A DNA stretch of 52,657 nt, from NCBI GenBank assembly GCA_021787735.1, contig JAJYLL010000021.1, forward strand, positions 1 through 52,657, in the 5' to 3' direction. The translations under genes were made by a program, and so were the position numbers. The notes below the pieces were generated by a model. The model ran no database searches, was not told the DNA's origin, and saw only the letters and a program-made list of their open reading frames with translations. Shown one piece after another: positions 32,413 through 41,481 of the stretch; position 1 is the first letter of the stretch, and each line of letters opens with the position of its first letter. This DNA is from Acidobacteriota bacterium. GTDB taxonomy: Bacteria > Acidobacteriota > Terriglobia > UBA7540.

Positions 32413-33525
32413 TTACTGGAGGGTGAGATATTTTTTGAGTTCTTCAGGCGTGAAACCGACCATCTCCGGCTCAAGAGAAATTTCCATGCCGGTGCGGGCG
32501 TAAACCGTGCGCCGGACAAAACCCGCCAGCGCCAGCACATCGCGGGCGGTTGCCCCGCCGTCGTTGAGCAGCACCAGCGGCTGCGTCTGATTCACCCGCG
32601 CGCCGCCCTCGCAGTGCCCTTTGAGCCCGCAGATTTCAATCAGGAACGCGGTGGGAACCTTGACGGGACCGCCGGGGCCGGAGTGTTTGCGAATCTCCTC
32701 CAAGCGGTCGCATTCGGAGGTTGAAAAGTTGCGGCAGAGGCTTGTGCGCAGGGTTTCAAATTGCGGATCGCTCAGGACCAGATTCTTGAAAAAGGAACCG
32801 GCGTTTCCGCCTTTCTCTTCGCGCGGGAAGGGGAACTTGCGGTCGCGGATCTCGATGATGGCATTGCGCACCTGCCGGATGGAAGGTTCGCCAATGCCGC
32901 GCTCGCTGAAGTAGTTGCGCACATCGGGGTAGCGGAGGTCCGGCCGGCCGCCACGCGCAAGCGACAGCTCGATTTGCAGGATGATGAATTGACCTTTTGC
33001 GCTGGAGTTGAAGATGCTTTTCCGGTAGCCGAAGCCGCACTCGCCCCCACTGAGCGTCGGCACGTTGCCGGTGCCGGTTTCCATAACGGTCGCGCGCTGG
33101 AAAACGTCGCTGATCTGCTGCCCGTAGGCTCCGATGTTCTGGACGATGGCCGCGCCGGCCTGCCCGGGAATGTGCGAGAGATTTTCAATGCCCCAGAGCT
33201 TTTCCTCGACGGCCCGGCTGACCACGTCGTCCCAGGTCTCGCCCGCTTCAACCCGCAGCGTAACTCTTTCAGGTTGCGCCGCATCAATCGCGATGCCGCG
33301 CGGCACAGGATGAATCACCAGACCGGGAAAGCCGCTATCGCTAACCAGAATGTTGCTGCCGCCGCCGAGAACGAATATCTCCAGGCGTTCTTCACGCGCA
33401 AACCCGAGCGCCGCAAGAAAATCTTCCTGCGTGGCTGCGCTGGCAAAAAAGCGGGCGGGACCTCCCACTTTGAAAGTGGTGAAAGGCTTGAGCGGCTGAT
33501 CGCGTCTGATCTCGAAACGGGTCAT
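32413..33525 (-). CDS. murB: UDP-N-acetylenolpyruvoylglucosamine reductase
   Basis: 370 residues, long MurB form. FAD-binding PCMH domain: TTFKVGGPARFF, LGGGSNILVSDSGFPGLVI, SHIPGQAGAAIVQNIGAYGQ. Catalytic elements: the Tyr-Arg pair in CGFGYRKSIFN, the proton-donor Ser in GGNAGSFFKN and Glu in the C-terminal EISLEPEMVG. It reduces enolpyruvyl-UDP-GlcNAc to UDP-MurNAc in cytoplasmic peptidoglycan synthesis. It lies 31 bp after an acyl-CoA ligase instead of in a mur/fts cluster. Confidence 0.95.
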   Translation of the reverse strand: MTRFEIRRDQPLKPFTTFKVGGPARFFASAATQEDFLAALGFAREERLEIFVLGGGSNILVSDSGFPGLVIHPVPRGIAIDAAQPERVTLRVEAGETWDDVVSRAVEEKLWGIENLSHIPGQAGAAIVQNIGAYGQQISDVFQRATVMETGTGNVPTLSGGECGFGYRKSIFNSSAKGQFIILQIELSLARGGRPDLRYPDVRNYFSERGIGEPSIRQVRNAIIEIRDRKFPFPREEKGGNAGSFFKNLVLSDPQFETLRTSLCRNFSTSECDRLEEIRKHSGPGGPVKVPTAFLIEICGLKGHCEGGARVNQTQPLVLLNDGGATARDVLALAGFVRRTVYARTGMEISLEPEMVGFTPEELKKYLTLQ

Positions 33526-33556
33526 GCCCCAGTGTAGCGCCCGAAGGCCGCCGAAG

Positions 33557-35149
33557 TCACTGCACTTGCCGCTCGCGTCCTTCCCAGAACGGCTCCCGCA
33601 GCACTTTTTTCAGGATCTTGCCTGTGCCGCCCTTGGGCAGGCTGGCGAGAAAGTCCACCGACTTGGGAACTTTGAAACCGGCCAGATGGCTGCGGCAGTG
33701 GTCGAGAATTTCGGTTTCGGTCGCGGTCTCCCCCGCCCTCAGTACCACAAGCGCTTTTGGAACTTCGCCCCACTTGTCGTCCGGCACGGCAATCACCGCG
33801 CATTCCAGCACCGCCGGGTGCGCGCTGAGGACGCGTTCAATTTCCGCCGACGCAATGTTCTCACCGCCGCTCAGGATCATGTCCTTGGCGCGATCGACAA
33901 TCAGGATGTAGCCTTCTTCATCAATAGTGGCCAGATCGCCGGTGTAGAACCAATCGTCGCGGATTGCGCGCCCGGTGGCTTCAGGCTGCTTCCAGTAGCC
34001 AGCCATCACCTGATCGCCGCGAACGATTACTTCACCCACTTCCCTGCCGTCGGGCTTCACATCATTGCCGTGGATATCCACCACGCGGATTTCCACACCG
34101 GCAAGCGCGCATCCGGCGGTGGCCTTGCGGCGGTCCTGAACCCCCTGTGGGTCATCGGCCAGATGTTGTTTGATATTGGCTACAGAAATCACCGGAGAAG
34201 TTTCCGTCAGGCCGTAACCGCCCATAGCCACGCAGCCGGGCATTTTTTCCTCAATCTCGCGGACCAGCGCCGTGCTGCAGGGCGCTCCGCCAACGAACAT
34301 GACTTTGACGCTGGAGACATCGTAGCGCGGAAAATCCGGGTGATTGAGCATCGCCGTGATCATGGTCGGCACCATCTGGATCTGCGTTACGCGCTCGGCA
34401 TGGACCAGTTGGAGCACGGCCAGCGGATCAAACTTTTTGATGATCACGTGCCGTCCGCCCAGCAACGTCAGCATGTGCGGCGATCCCCAACTGTTCACGT
34501 GAAACAACGGGACCGTATAAATCCCCACTTCTTTGTCGGCTTCGTGCTCCACCTGAAGCCTGCAAAGAGCATGCAGGTAAAGATTACGATGGGTCAGCAT
34601 CACACCCTTGGGGTAGGCCGTAGTCCCGCTGGTGTAGAAAAGCTCGGCGACCGAATTTTCGTCAATCGCGCGGTAATCGATTTGCGCCGGCTCTACCGCT
34701 GCCAACAGCTCGTCATACGTTCCAGGATGCGTCCACTCGGGCGCACTGCCACGCAACGCAACAAAGTGCCTTACGGATGGAATGGCCGGCCGCAGCTTTT
34801 CAATCAGCGGCAGGAAATCGGGATCGAAAAAGAGCACCACGGGAATGGCATCGTTCAGGATGTAGGCCAATTCCTCCGCACTCAGCCGGATGTTGAGCGG
34901 CAGCAGGATGGCGCCCAACTGAGGGACCCCGAAATAGGCTTCCAGCAGACGATGGCAGTTGAAACTCAGGAAGGCAACCACATCGCCTTTCCTGATCCCA
35001 AGCCGGAGCAGCGCCGCTGAAAGCCGGTCGCAGCGCTCGTCAAACTGGCGATAAGTGAACCTCAGATCTTCACAGACCACCCCGACCTTGTTGCCAAAGT
35101 TTCGCGCGGCGTGACGCTTGAGGCGGACTGGTGTGAGAGGAAGAATCAT
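33557..35149 (-). CDS. Long-chain fatty-acid-CoA ligase-like AMP-binding enzyme
   Basis: 530 residues. ATP/AMP-binding P-loop FYTSGTTAYPKGVMLTHRN, A5-type motif YGLTETSP, A7/A8 hinge YTGDLATIDEEGYILIVDR followed by KDMILSGGENI, and the catalytic Lys in GGTGKILKKVLREP. It activates a carboxylic acid to the acyl-CoA through an acyl-adenylate; a medium- or long-chain fatty acid is most likely. The gene starts 15 bp after the MFS stop and precedes murB, so all three may share a transcript. The exact substrate is not determined. Confidence 0.88.
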   Translation of the reverse strand: MILPLTPVRLKRHAARNFGNKVGVVCEDLRFTYRQFDERCDRLSAALLRLGIRKGDVVAFLSFNCHRLLEAYFGVPQLGAILLPLNIRLSAEELAYILNDAIPVVLFFDPDFLPLIEKLRPAIPSVRHFVALRGSAPEWTHPGTYDELLAAVEPAQIDYRAIDENSVAELFYTSGTTAYPKGVMLTHRNLYLHALCRLQVEHEADKEVGIYTVPLFHVNSWGSPHMLTLLGGRHVIIKKFDPLAVLQLVHAERVTQIQMVPTMITAMLNHPDFPRYDVSSVKVMFVGGAPCSTALVREIEEKMPGCVAMGGYGLTETSPVISVANIKQHLADDPQGVQDRRKATAGCALAGVEIRVVDIHGNDVKPDGREVGEVIVRGDQVMAGYWKQPEATGRAIRDDWFYTGDLATIDEEGYILIVDRAKDMILSGGENIASAEIERVLSAHPAVLECAVIAVPDDKWGEVPKALVVLRAGETATETEILDHCRSHLAGFKVPKSVDFLASLPKGGTGKILKKVLREPFWEGRERQVQ

Positions 35150-35164
35150 GATTGCCCCTGACTC

Positions 35165-36472
35165 TTACGAAAGCTCGGTGCTTAACGCGGCGGGCGAATC
35201 TTGTGGAGACCCGAGCCGCCCCACGATGAACCAGTACGCAAGCAAACCGCTGACCAGCAGCAACGGCCCCAGCACGAATCCTGCAACAAAAGATCCCGTC
35301 CATGCAATGAGGAAACCGGTGATTAGTGGCGCGGCAACGCCTCCGATGTTGCCCGCAAAGTTCAGGAAACCCGTCCAGACCCCAACCTCGTCATGGGGCG
35401 CGCAGGTTTGCAGGATCACTAACTGGTTTGCGGTGGAAAGTCCGACCAGGCCGGCGCCGACGATCAGGCCAACTGCCACGCTGGCGCTTTGGGTGATCGC
35501 CGCGGGAATCATCAGCAGCCCGAAAGTAAATCCGATCGTAATCATGGTCTTGCGCGTCCGGGTCTCATCCCAGCCACGGCTGATCAGGCGGTCAGCAATC
35601 CAGCCGCCCAACGGCTGGCAAACGCCAAAAACGGCATAGGGCATGGCAGAGAAAAGGCCTGCCTTGATGATGCTCAGATGCCGCGCTTCATACAGATAAT
35701 CCGGGAGCCACGTCAACATCAGGTACCAGAAATAATCGAAACAGAAGAAGCCCAGGCAAACGCCCAGCAGGTTGCGATCAAAGTGAGCCAACCGGAAGCG
35801 CGGCCGCGCCTGCGGGATCGCCCGCTGCGCCGGCTTCCCAGCTCTTTTTGCCAGCTTTGATGGAAACGCGGCAAACCAAGGGACCAGCCAGATGAGCCCC
35901 AGGATGCCAATGAATACAAATGCGTCTCGCCACCCGTAGCGGACCAGCATCCAGGGAATGCAGATGCCGCCCAGAACCAGCCCGAAGCGGGTGCCGGAAT
36001 CAAAGAAGCCCGAAGGCAGGCCGCGTTCCGCGCGCCCAAAAAGCACGCTGACAATCTTGGTGCCGCCCGGCAGGTAAATCGATTCGCCAAAGCCCAGCAG
36101 AACGCGAAGCAGGATCAGGACCATCAGGGTACCCGCCAACCCCGTGAGGCCCTGCGCCACCGACCACAGCGCAAACGCCCCGGCATAAACCCACAGCAGA
36201 TTCACGCGGTCCGCCATGATTCCGATAGGAATCTGCATCAGCGTGTAGGACCAGAAGAACGCGGAGAGCAGGACTCCCTTTGCCTCCGGTCCCAGGTAAA
36301 GCTCATGCGAGATCAACGGCAGGGCGAATGAGATGGTTGTGCGGTCAAGGTAGTTGATGATTGAAGCGATGAAAAGTAGCCACATCACCACCCAGCGTCG
36401 GGTGTTACTGACGCCGACGGACGGCACAGGAATGTACGGGGCGCTCGATCTTGCTTTTTTCGTTGGTTCCAT
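35165..36472 (-). CDS. MFS transporter, anion:cation symporter type (second copy)
   Basis: 435 residues from the ATG at 36472, which has GGGAG at the right distance; a TTG four codons earlier is less likely. Twelve helices, with WLLFIASIINYLDRTTISFA, LLRVLLGFGESIYLPGG and GWIADRLISRGWDETRTRK. It belongs to the same broad family as the transporter at 11064 but is clearly different in sequence. It probably imports an organic or sugar acid with protons. It leads the ligase-murB group. Confidence 0.85.
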   Translation of the reverse strand: MEPTKKARSSAPYIPVPSVGVSNTRRWVVMWLLFIASIINYLDRTTISFALPLISHELYLGPEAKGVLLSAFFWSYTLMQIPIGIMADRVNLLWVYAGAFALWSVAQGLTGLAGTLMVLILLRVLLGFGESIYLPGGTKIVSVLFGRAERGLPSGFFDSGTRFGLVLGGICIPWMLVRYGWRDAFVFIGILGLIWLVPWFAAFPSKLAKRAGKPAQRAIPQARPRFRLAHFDRNLLGVCLGFFCFDYFWYLMLTWLPDYLYEARHLSIIKAGLFSAMPYAVFGVCQPLGGWIADRLISRGWDETRTRKTMITIGFTFGLLMIPAAITQSASVAVGLIVGAGLVGLSTANQLVILQTCAPHDEVGVWTGFLNFAGNIGGVAAPLITGFLIAWTGSFVAGFVLGPLLLVSGLLAYWFIVGRLGSPQDSPAALSTELS

Positions 36473-36711
36473 TGGGTCTCCCAACCTTCAGGAAGGGCTT
36501 GGGCAGAATATCGCATTTTGGCAGGAGATCAAGAAAAAGATGGTGCGACGTCCGCTTTTCCGCTGACCGTGAATCCTCTTGAACCGGGCCTGTCCGAGGA
36601 GTTCTGGCCCGTCGCCGGGGGCCAATGGCAATCTGAGATGGTCCGTCCAGGCCATCTTTCCTGTGGTATTGTTGAATCTCATAATCCATCCCTCAGTGGA
36701 GGCGTCATCCG

Positions 36712-38385
36712 ATGCATCCCATCAGTCGAAGAAGATTCCTGCAAGCGGGCGTTGCGGCCTCAGCGTCTTTGAAAGCACTGGCCCTGGATAATCCCAAAAT
36801 CTACCCCCTGCGGTGGGTGTACGTTTCAAGCGGGCTCCATGATGACAAGGAACTGGAGCGAGTGGAAGGCATTGCGCGCACGGCCTCCCGCCACGGACTG
36901 AACGGAATGTTGCTTTCCGCCGGCTTCGATCAGATGGACTTGAAGCCTCCGGAATTTCTGCGACGGCTCACAAGTCTGAAGAAGACCTGTGACAATCTGA
37001 AAGTGGAAATTATTCCTCTCGGTTTCAGCGTGGGATACGGCAGCGGCATCCTGGCGCACAATCGAAACCTTGCCGCCGGTTTGCCCGTCCGCGGAGCATT
37101 GTTCGTCGCATCAGAGAATGAAGCGCATTTTGTTCCTGACTCCCCAGCAAGGCTACTGAATGGTGGCTTTGAAAAACAGAGCGGAAATCTCCCTGAAGGA
37201 TTCAGCGTTCATGGACAATCTGTTTCAATCGACACGGCGGTGTTCCATTCCGGCAAGGCTTCCGTCCGCTTTTCAGATTTCAGCGGCGCTTCAGGAGAAA
37301 CCTACCTGGCGCAGGAACTACGCACCACTCCTTACCGTTGCTACCGCCTTCGCTGCTGGGTGAAGACGGAGGACGTTTCACCGGAGACGCGCTTTCATTT
37401 CTGGGCGATGGCGCCGGATGGCCGCGACCTCTCCTACCTGGAACATCCGCTTCCCGCAACCAGTGATTGGAGCAGGGTGGACTGGGCTTTCAACAGTTGG
37501 TACGCAGACCGCGTCAGTTTTCGCGTCGGGATTGCCGACGGCAAAGCCCGCAATATCTGGGTGGACGACGTGACGGTGGAAGAGGTCGGCCTCATCAATG
37601 TTTTGCGTCGCCCGGGAACGCCGGTTGTGGTTCGAAACGAAAAAACAGGCGAAATTTACGAGGAAGGCCGGGACTATGATCACATCGCCGACCCGCAGCT
37701 TAACTTTCGGTGGGACCACGACGGCCCTTTAATCCATCTTCTGCCCGGCGGTCGCATCCGCGCGGGCGACCGCCTGCGTGTGGATTACTTCCACAGTTTG
37801 ATGATCTATCGCGACCAGGTCCCCATCGACATGTCCGAGCCTGAAGTGTACGAAATCTGGAAACGCCAGATTCCTCTGATCGACAAGTACCTTAAGCCTC
37901 GAAAATATTTCCTCAGTATGGATGAGGTGCGCATCGGCGGCTTCTGCAAGGCTTGCAAGGATCGCCATCTTCCAATGGCGGAAATCCTGGGGAATTGTGT
38001 CAAAGACCAGGTTGAGATGGTGCGAGCCGTGAATCCGCAGGCGGAACTCTTTGTCTGGTCCGACATGTTCGATCCGAACCACAACGCCCGCAAACGGTAC
38101 TACCTGATCGACGGCAGCTTTGAGGGGACATGGAAATACTTGCCTAGGAACCTGGTGATTGTCTGCTGGTACTACGAGAAGCGCAACCTGAGCCTGCCGT
38201 TTTTTTCCAAGCTCGGTTATCACACGCTGGCCGGCGCTTACTATGACGCCGATAACCTTGACAATCCCAAAGGCTGGCTCCAGTCCCTCGACCGAACGCC
38301 CGGGGCCGTCGGCATCATGTACACCACTTGGGAAAACAAATACAAGCTGCTACCGGCCTTCGGCGATCTAGTCTCAAAAAGATGA
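36712..38385 (+). CDS. Tat-exported TIM-barrel glycosidase-like protein with an inserted jelly-roll domain
   Basis: 557 residues. The twin-arginine signal SRRRFLQAGVAASASL (5-20) implies export after folding. The first part of a barrel (KIYPLRWVYVSSG, GLNGMLLSAGFDQMDL) is followed by a carbohydrate-binding-type beta-sandwich (LLNGGFEKQSGNLPEGFSVH to GKARNIWVDDVTVEEV, about 145-295). A second barrel part carries FLSMDEVRIGGFCKAC and VNPQAELFVWSDMFDPNHN, reminiscent of GH20-like hexosaminidase folds. Acid/base candidates are the D-E in SMDE. I cannot name the family or substrate. The SD GGAGG precedes the ATG. Confidence 0.65.
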   Translation: MHPISRRRFLQAGVAASASLKALALDNPKIYPLRWVYVSSGLHDDKELERVEGIARTASRHGLNGMLLSAGFDQMDLKPPEFLRRLTSLKKTCDNLKVEIIPLGFSVGYGSGILAHNRNLAAGLPVRGALFVASENEAHFVPDSPARLLNGGFEKQSGNLPEGFSVHGQSVSIDTAVFHSGKASVRFSDFSGASGETYLAQELRTTPYRCYRLRCWVKTEDVSPETRFHFWAMAPDGRDLSYLEHPLPATSDWSRVDWAFNSWYADRVSFRVGIADGKARNIWVDDVTVEEVGLINVLRRPGTPVVVRNEKTGEIYEEGRDYDHIADPQLNFRWDHDGPLIHLLPGGRIRAGDRLRVDYFHSLMIYRDQVPIDMSEPEVYEIWKRQIPLIDKYLKPRKYFLSMDEVRIGGFCKACKDRHLPMAEILGNCVKDQVEMVRAVNPQAELFVWSDMFDPNHNARKRYYLIDGSFEGTWKYLPRNLVIVCWYYEKRNLSLPFFSKLGYHTLAGAYYDADNLDNPKGWLQSLDRTPGAVGIMYTTWENKYKLLPAFGDLVSKR

Positions 38386-38436
38386 AGCCTTAAGGGAGTG
38401 AAGACCTGGGCGAAAGAGGAAGGAAAAAGCTGAAAA

Positions 38437-38610
38437 TCAGGCAAAAGGCAGCATGATCCAGCCAAGCAGAACAGCAATGCCAACAAAAGCGGCAAAAACT
38501 TTGGCGCCGTAGATCAGTTGCTCGCGCAGCGTCCGCTTGCTAAGCACTGCAAACACCACGGACACCAGGAAGGAAAACAGCACCAGCGCTCCAAAGTGAG
38601 AAAGGACCAT
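38437..38610 (-). CDS. Small two-helix membrane protein
   Basis: 57 residues from the ATG at 38610, which has AAGGTG as SD. Helix 1 is GALVLFSFLVSVVFAVLS and helix 2 is VFAAFVGIAVLLGWIM, separated by a charged loop (SKRTLREQLIYGAK). No family recognised. It begins 41 bp after the DUF6677-like gene and is probably cotranscribed with it. Confidence 0.55.
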   Translation of the reverse strand: MVLSHFGALVLFSFLVSVVFAVLSKRTLREQLIYGAKVFAAFVGIAVLLGWIMLPFA

Positions 38611-38651
38611 TCGTTCACCTTGCGGCGGAAAATCCCGCACGATTTCCGGTC

Positions 38652-39095
38652 TTAAGACTTTCTCCCCACCGCAATGTCATAGGCGTCGAGGATTGTCAGC
38701 ACGTTCAGCATGCCCGCACTGACCAAAAAAGCCGTGCCGTAGTCAGAACAGACAAAGAAAGTGTTCCCGCCGCCGTAGCCGAAAAACGTGGCTGCGGGCA
38801 TGAAAATACCCACCGAGAGTTCGGCAAAATGACCGAGCGTCTGCAGGTATGAACCGGAACCGGTGGCGAAGAACTGCCCCTGCATTGCCAGCCCGAAAGC
38901 GAACATCGCCACAATAGCCAGAAACAGGACCAAAGCCCTAATCCTGCGGCCCAGCAGGAAATGTCCCATCCCCGGGATGGCCCACGCCGCAGCGCACAGC
39001 CCGACCAGGCTGCCGGTCGAAGGTTGTGGACCCGAAGGAGCGGCAACCTCTTTCGTGGTCTTCTCTTCCTGCTGTTCAGCGATTTTTCTGGCCAT
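38652..39095 (-). CDS. DUF6677-like membrane protein
   Basis: 147 residues. A polar N-terminus (EEKTTKEVAAPSGPQPS) is followed by about four helices, with the block AAWAIPGMGHFLLGRRIRAL near the start. PGLGHLYLGR-like motifs occur in DUF6677 and TM2-type proteins. GYGGGNTFFVCSDYGTAFL is the other conserved stretch. The function is unknown. It is followed by the 57-residue protein. Confidence 0.7.
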   Translation of the reverse strand: MARKIAEQQEEKTTKEVAAPSGPQPSTGSLVGLCAAAWAIPGMGHFLLGRRIRALVLFLAIVAMFAFGLAMQGQFFATGSGSYLQTLGHFAELSVGIFMPAATFFGYGGGNTFFVCSDYGTAFLVSAGMLNVLTILDAYDIAVGRKS

Positions 39096-39255
39096 AGGCT
39101 GGGATCAAAAAGGATGCGCCGGCTTGCAGTCCGCAGCGTTCCTCACCCTCTGCATTTCCAACCTGTAACGATACCATACGGGCCAAACCAGCGGCAATAA
39201 ACGTCCAATGCCGCGACAACATGGCGGGGGGAATAAGGGCGAGAAAATTATGAAT

Positions 39256-39304
39256 TATGAAGGATGAAATCAAGCCATCCGGACGTTCCTTTTCATCCTT
39301 CATA
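39256..39304. repeat. 14-bp perfect inverted repeat, possibly a dispersed palindromic element
   Basis: TATGAAGGATGAAA (39256-39269) and TTTCATCCTTCATA (39291-39304) enclose 21 nt. The preceding bases ATTATGAAT echo the arm, so direct and inverted copies are mixed. It lies in the 255-bp gap between two minus-strand genes. No U-run follows in a transcribed direction. Confidence 0.6.
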
Positions 39305-39350
39305 CCTCAAACTTCAGACTTTGTCTGTTACTGCATAAGGTGCGGCGCGG

Positions 39351-39527
39351 CTAAACGTTGTCCTGCGTCTTGTAGTCGCAGGCATCGCGGCAGTCGGCGC
39401 AGTAGTATTGGCCGTCTTCGGTGAGCCTGATGCCCAATTCCGCATGGCACAGGGAGCAGTACCGGTCGCACTGGCAACGCTCTTCCGGTTGGTCGCAGAC
39501 AGAGCAGAGGAAGATCTTCCTTGGCAT
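39351..39527 (-). CDS. Small Cys-rich zinc-ribbon protein
   Basis: 58 residues from the ATG at 39527 (MPRKIFLCSVCDQPEERC); the SD AAGGAG lies upstream. There are ten Cys in pairs (CSVC, CQC, CSLC, CADC), enough for two zinc sites. It ends DACDYKTQDNV. It is probably a cytoplasmic zinc-binding protein of unknown role. Confidence 0.6.
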   Translation of the reverse strand: MPRKIFLCSVCDQPEERCQCDRYCSLCHAELGIRLTEDGQYYCADCRDACDYKTQDNV

Positions 39528-39924
39528 ATGCGCGTTCTCCTTTTGCCGTCGCGTGAAGCCGGCGAAATTGCTTCCCGGCCAGATCGGCCCCAACCGGCCG
39601 GCCGCGGGGGCCGCTCAGAGTGGGCAGGTGCGGCAGAAAGCGCAACGCGGCACCAAACCCCTGATGCTTCTTATCGGCAAAATCGCTCTTTGCGCTCAGT
39701 TGCCAGGACAGGCTCAGCGCAGCGGGGCTGAGGCGTCCCGAATGCACCGGTTCGGGCGTTTTCCATACTCAGGCGGCGCCGGATTTCGCCTTGACCAATC
39801 CTCACTGGGCGGCGCCCAAGGGGCGCTTCCGGCGGTTGTGATGCACATCCTTGCCCTTTTCCCGCAGGCGTGTTAATTTCACACTCTTCGGCATTCACAA
39901 AAGTTTGAAGCAGGGGAGGTGGAA
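39528..39924. other. 397-bp gap upstream of the glycine cleavage operon
   Basis: It was examined for a glycine riboswitch, but no two-aptamer pattern was found. One hairpin, GCGCCC-AAG-GGGCGC (39812-39826), is present. The promoters of both divergent genes must lie here, but I see no convincing boxes. Confidence 0.35.
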
Positions 39925-41034
39925 TTGCCCACGCCGGCAGGAGTCGGACCCAAGCGGACGGCCCTCCATGCTGTTCACAAGGCAGTTGGGGCCAGGATGA
40001 CGGAATTTGGCGGGTGGGACATGCCCATCGAGTATGCGGGCATCACGCAGGAGCACCTGGCTGTACGAACCAGCGCCGGCCTGTTTGACGTCAGCCACAT
40101 GGGCGAGATAACGGTGCGCGGCCCCGAAGCGCTGCCCTTCCTGCAATCGATCACCAGCAACGATGTTTCACGCCTGAGCATCCACCAGGCCCAGTACAGC
40201 GCTCTGATGTACCCCGAGGGCAGTGCGGTTGATGACTGCGTGGTTCACCGGATGGGCGAAGACGATTACTTCATCTGTGTGAACGCGGCCAACACCGACA
40301 AGGATTTCGATTGGCTAACCAAGCACAATTCCCTGGGCGCTGAGCTGAAAAATGTTTCATCGCAATATTCGCAGCTTGCCCTGCAGGGTCCGCGGGCCGC
40401 GGCAATCCTGAGCAAGGTGACCGGTGTTGACCTTGCCGCCATACGCACCTATTGGTTCAGGCCGGCGGATTGCTGCGGAGTGAACGGCATCCTGGCGCGG
40501 ACAGGCTACACCGGCGAGGATGGTTTCGAGTTTTACTTTTCGCCCGAGCATTCCGAGCACGTCTGGAACGCCTTGCTTGAAGCGGGAAAAGACGGAGGCC
40601 TGCAGCCGGTTGGCCTTGGCGCGCGCAACACGCTGCGTCTGGAGGCCGGCTACGCGCTTTACGGGCACGAACTCGATGAGAACACCACGCTGCTGGAAGC
40701 CAACCTGGGATGGATCTGCAAGCTCGATAAGGGCGAGTTCCTCGGCAGGGCTGCACTGTTGAAGCAGCGCGAGGAAGGGCTGCGCAAAAAGCTCGTGGGA
40801 TTTGAAATGGCGGAACCCGGCATCGCGCGCGACGGCTATCCAGTGTGGGTTGATGGCGAGAAAGCAGGATACGTAACCAGCGGATCCCCCGCTCCGTTCT
40901 TGAAGAAGAATATCGGGCTCGCCTATGTGCCCCCGGCGGCCGCGCAGCCGGGACACGAAATCATGATCGAAATCCGGCAGAGGAAAGTCCGGGCAAGGCA
41001 AGTGATACTACCGTTTTACAGACGGCCAAAGTAG
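39925..41034 (+). CDS. gcvT: Aminomethyltransferase (glycine cleavage T-protein)
   Basis: 369 residues from the TTG at 39925, which has AGGGGAGG five bases upstream; an in-frame GTG at 39919 overlaps that SD and is unlikely. Folate-binding blocks are ARMTEFGGWDMPIEY, RTSAGLFDVSHMGEI, ARTGYTGEDGFEFYF and GLGARNTLRLEAGYALYGHE. GcvT takes the aminomethyl group from lipoyl-GcvH and makes methylene-tetrahydrofolate and ammonia. It is first of the four-gene operon and 57 bp before gcvH. Confidence 0.96.
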   Translation: MPTPAGVGPKRTALHAVHKAVGARMTEFGGWDMPIEYAGITQEHLAVRTSAGLFDVSHMGEITVRGPEALPFLQSITSNDVSRLSIHQAQYSALMYPEGSAVDDCVVHRMGEDDYFICVNAANTDKDFDWLTKHNSLGAELKNVSSQYSQLALQGPRAAAILSKVTGVDLAAIRTYWFRPADCCGVNGILARTGYTGEDGFEFYFSPEHSEHVWNALLEAGKDGGLQPVGLGARNTLRLEAGYALYGHELDENTTLLEANLGWICKLDKGEFLGRAALLKQREEGLRKKLVGFEMAEPGIARDGYPVWVDGEKAGYVTSGSPAPFLKKNIGLAYVPPAAAQPGHEIMIEIRQRKVRARQVILPFYRRPK

Positions 41035-41091
41035 GATGGAAAGGTGGGTCGGCAGACCCCCAAAAGTAAATCCCTTGGGAGCGTTAGTTCC

Positions 41092-41481
41092 ATGTACCCT
41101 GAAGAATTCCAATACACCAAAGACCACGAATGGATTCGAGTGGACGGCGAAACCGGCACCATCGGCATTACGGACCACGCACAGAAAGAGCTGGGCGACA
41201 TCGTCTATGTCGAACTTCCCAAGTCGGGCGACGCCGTGACGGCAGCAGAAACTTTTGGAACGGTGGAGTCCGTAAAAGCCGTTTCCGAAATCTATTCTCC
41301 TGTCACCGGAGAAGTTACCGCCGTCAACGGCAAACTCCAGGACCACCCGGAGCTGTTGAATACCGACCCGCACGCGGCGGCATGGTTGATCCGCGTCAAA
41401 CTGTCGGACCCCGGCGAGGTTCAGAAACTGATGTCCGCTGAGGAATACGAAGCGTACATTCAGGAGGCGGAGTCCCACTAA
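41092..41481 (+). CDS. gcvH: Glycine cleavage system H-protein
   Basis: 129 residues from the ATG at 41092 (MYPEEFQYTKDHEWI). The lipoyl-lysine is K62 in ETFGTVESVKAVSEIYSP. It shuttles the aminomethyl group between P- and T-proteins. The stop overlaps the next ATG as TAATG. Confidence 0.97.
   Translation: MYPEEFQYTKDHEWIRVDGETGTIGITDHAQKELGDIVYVELPKSGDAVTAAETFGTVESVKAVSEIYSPVTGEVTAVNGKLQDHPELLNTDPHAAAWLIRVKLSDPGEVQKLMSAEEYEAYIQEAESH

Noticed and set aside
39528..39924. Glycine riboswitch expected upstream of gcvT
   Set aside because: No tandem aptamer pattern or conserved core could be found; only an unrelated 6-bp hairpin is present.
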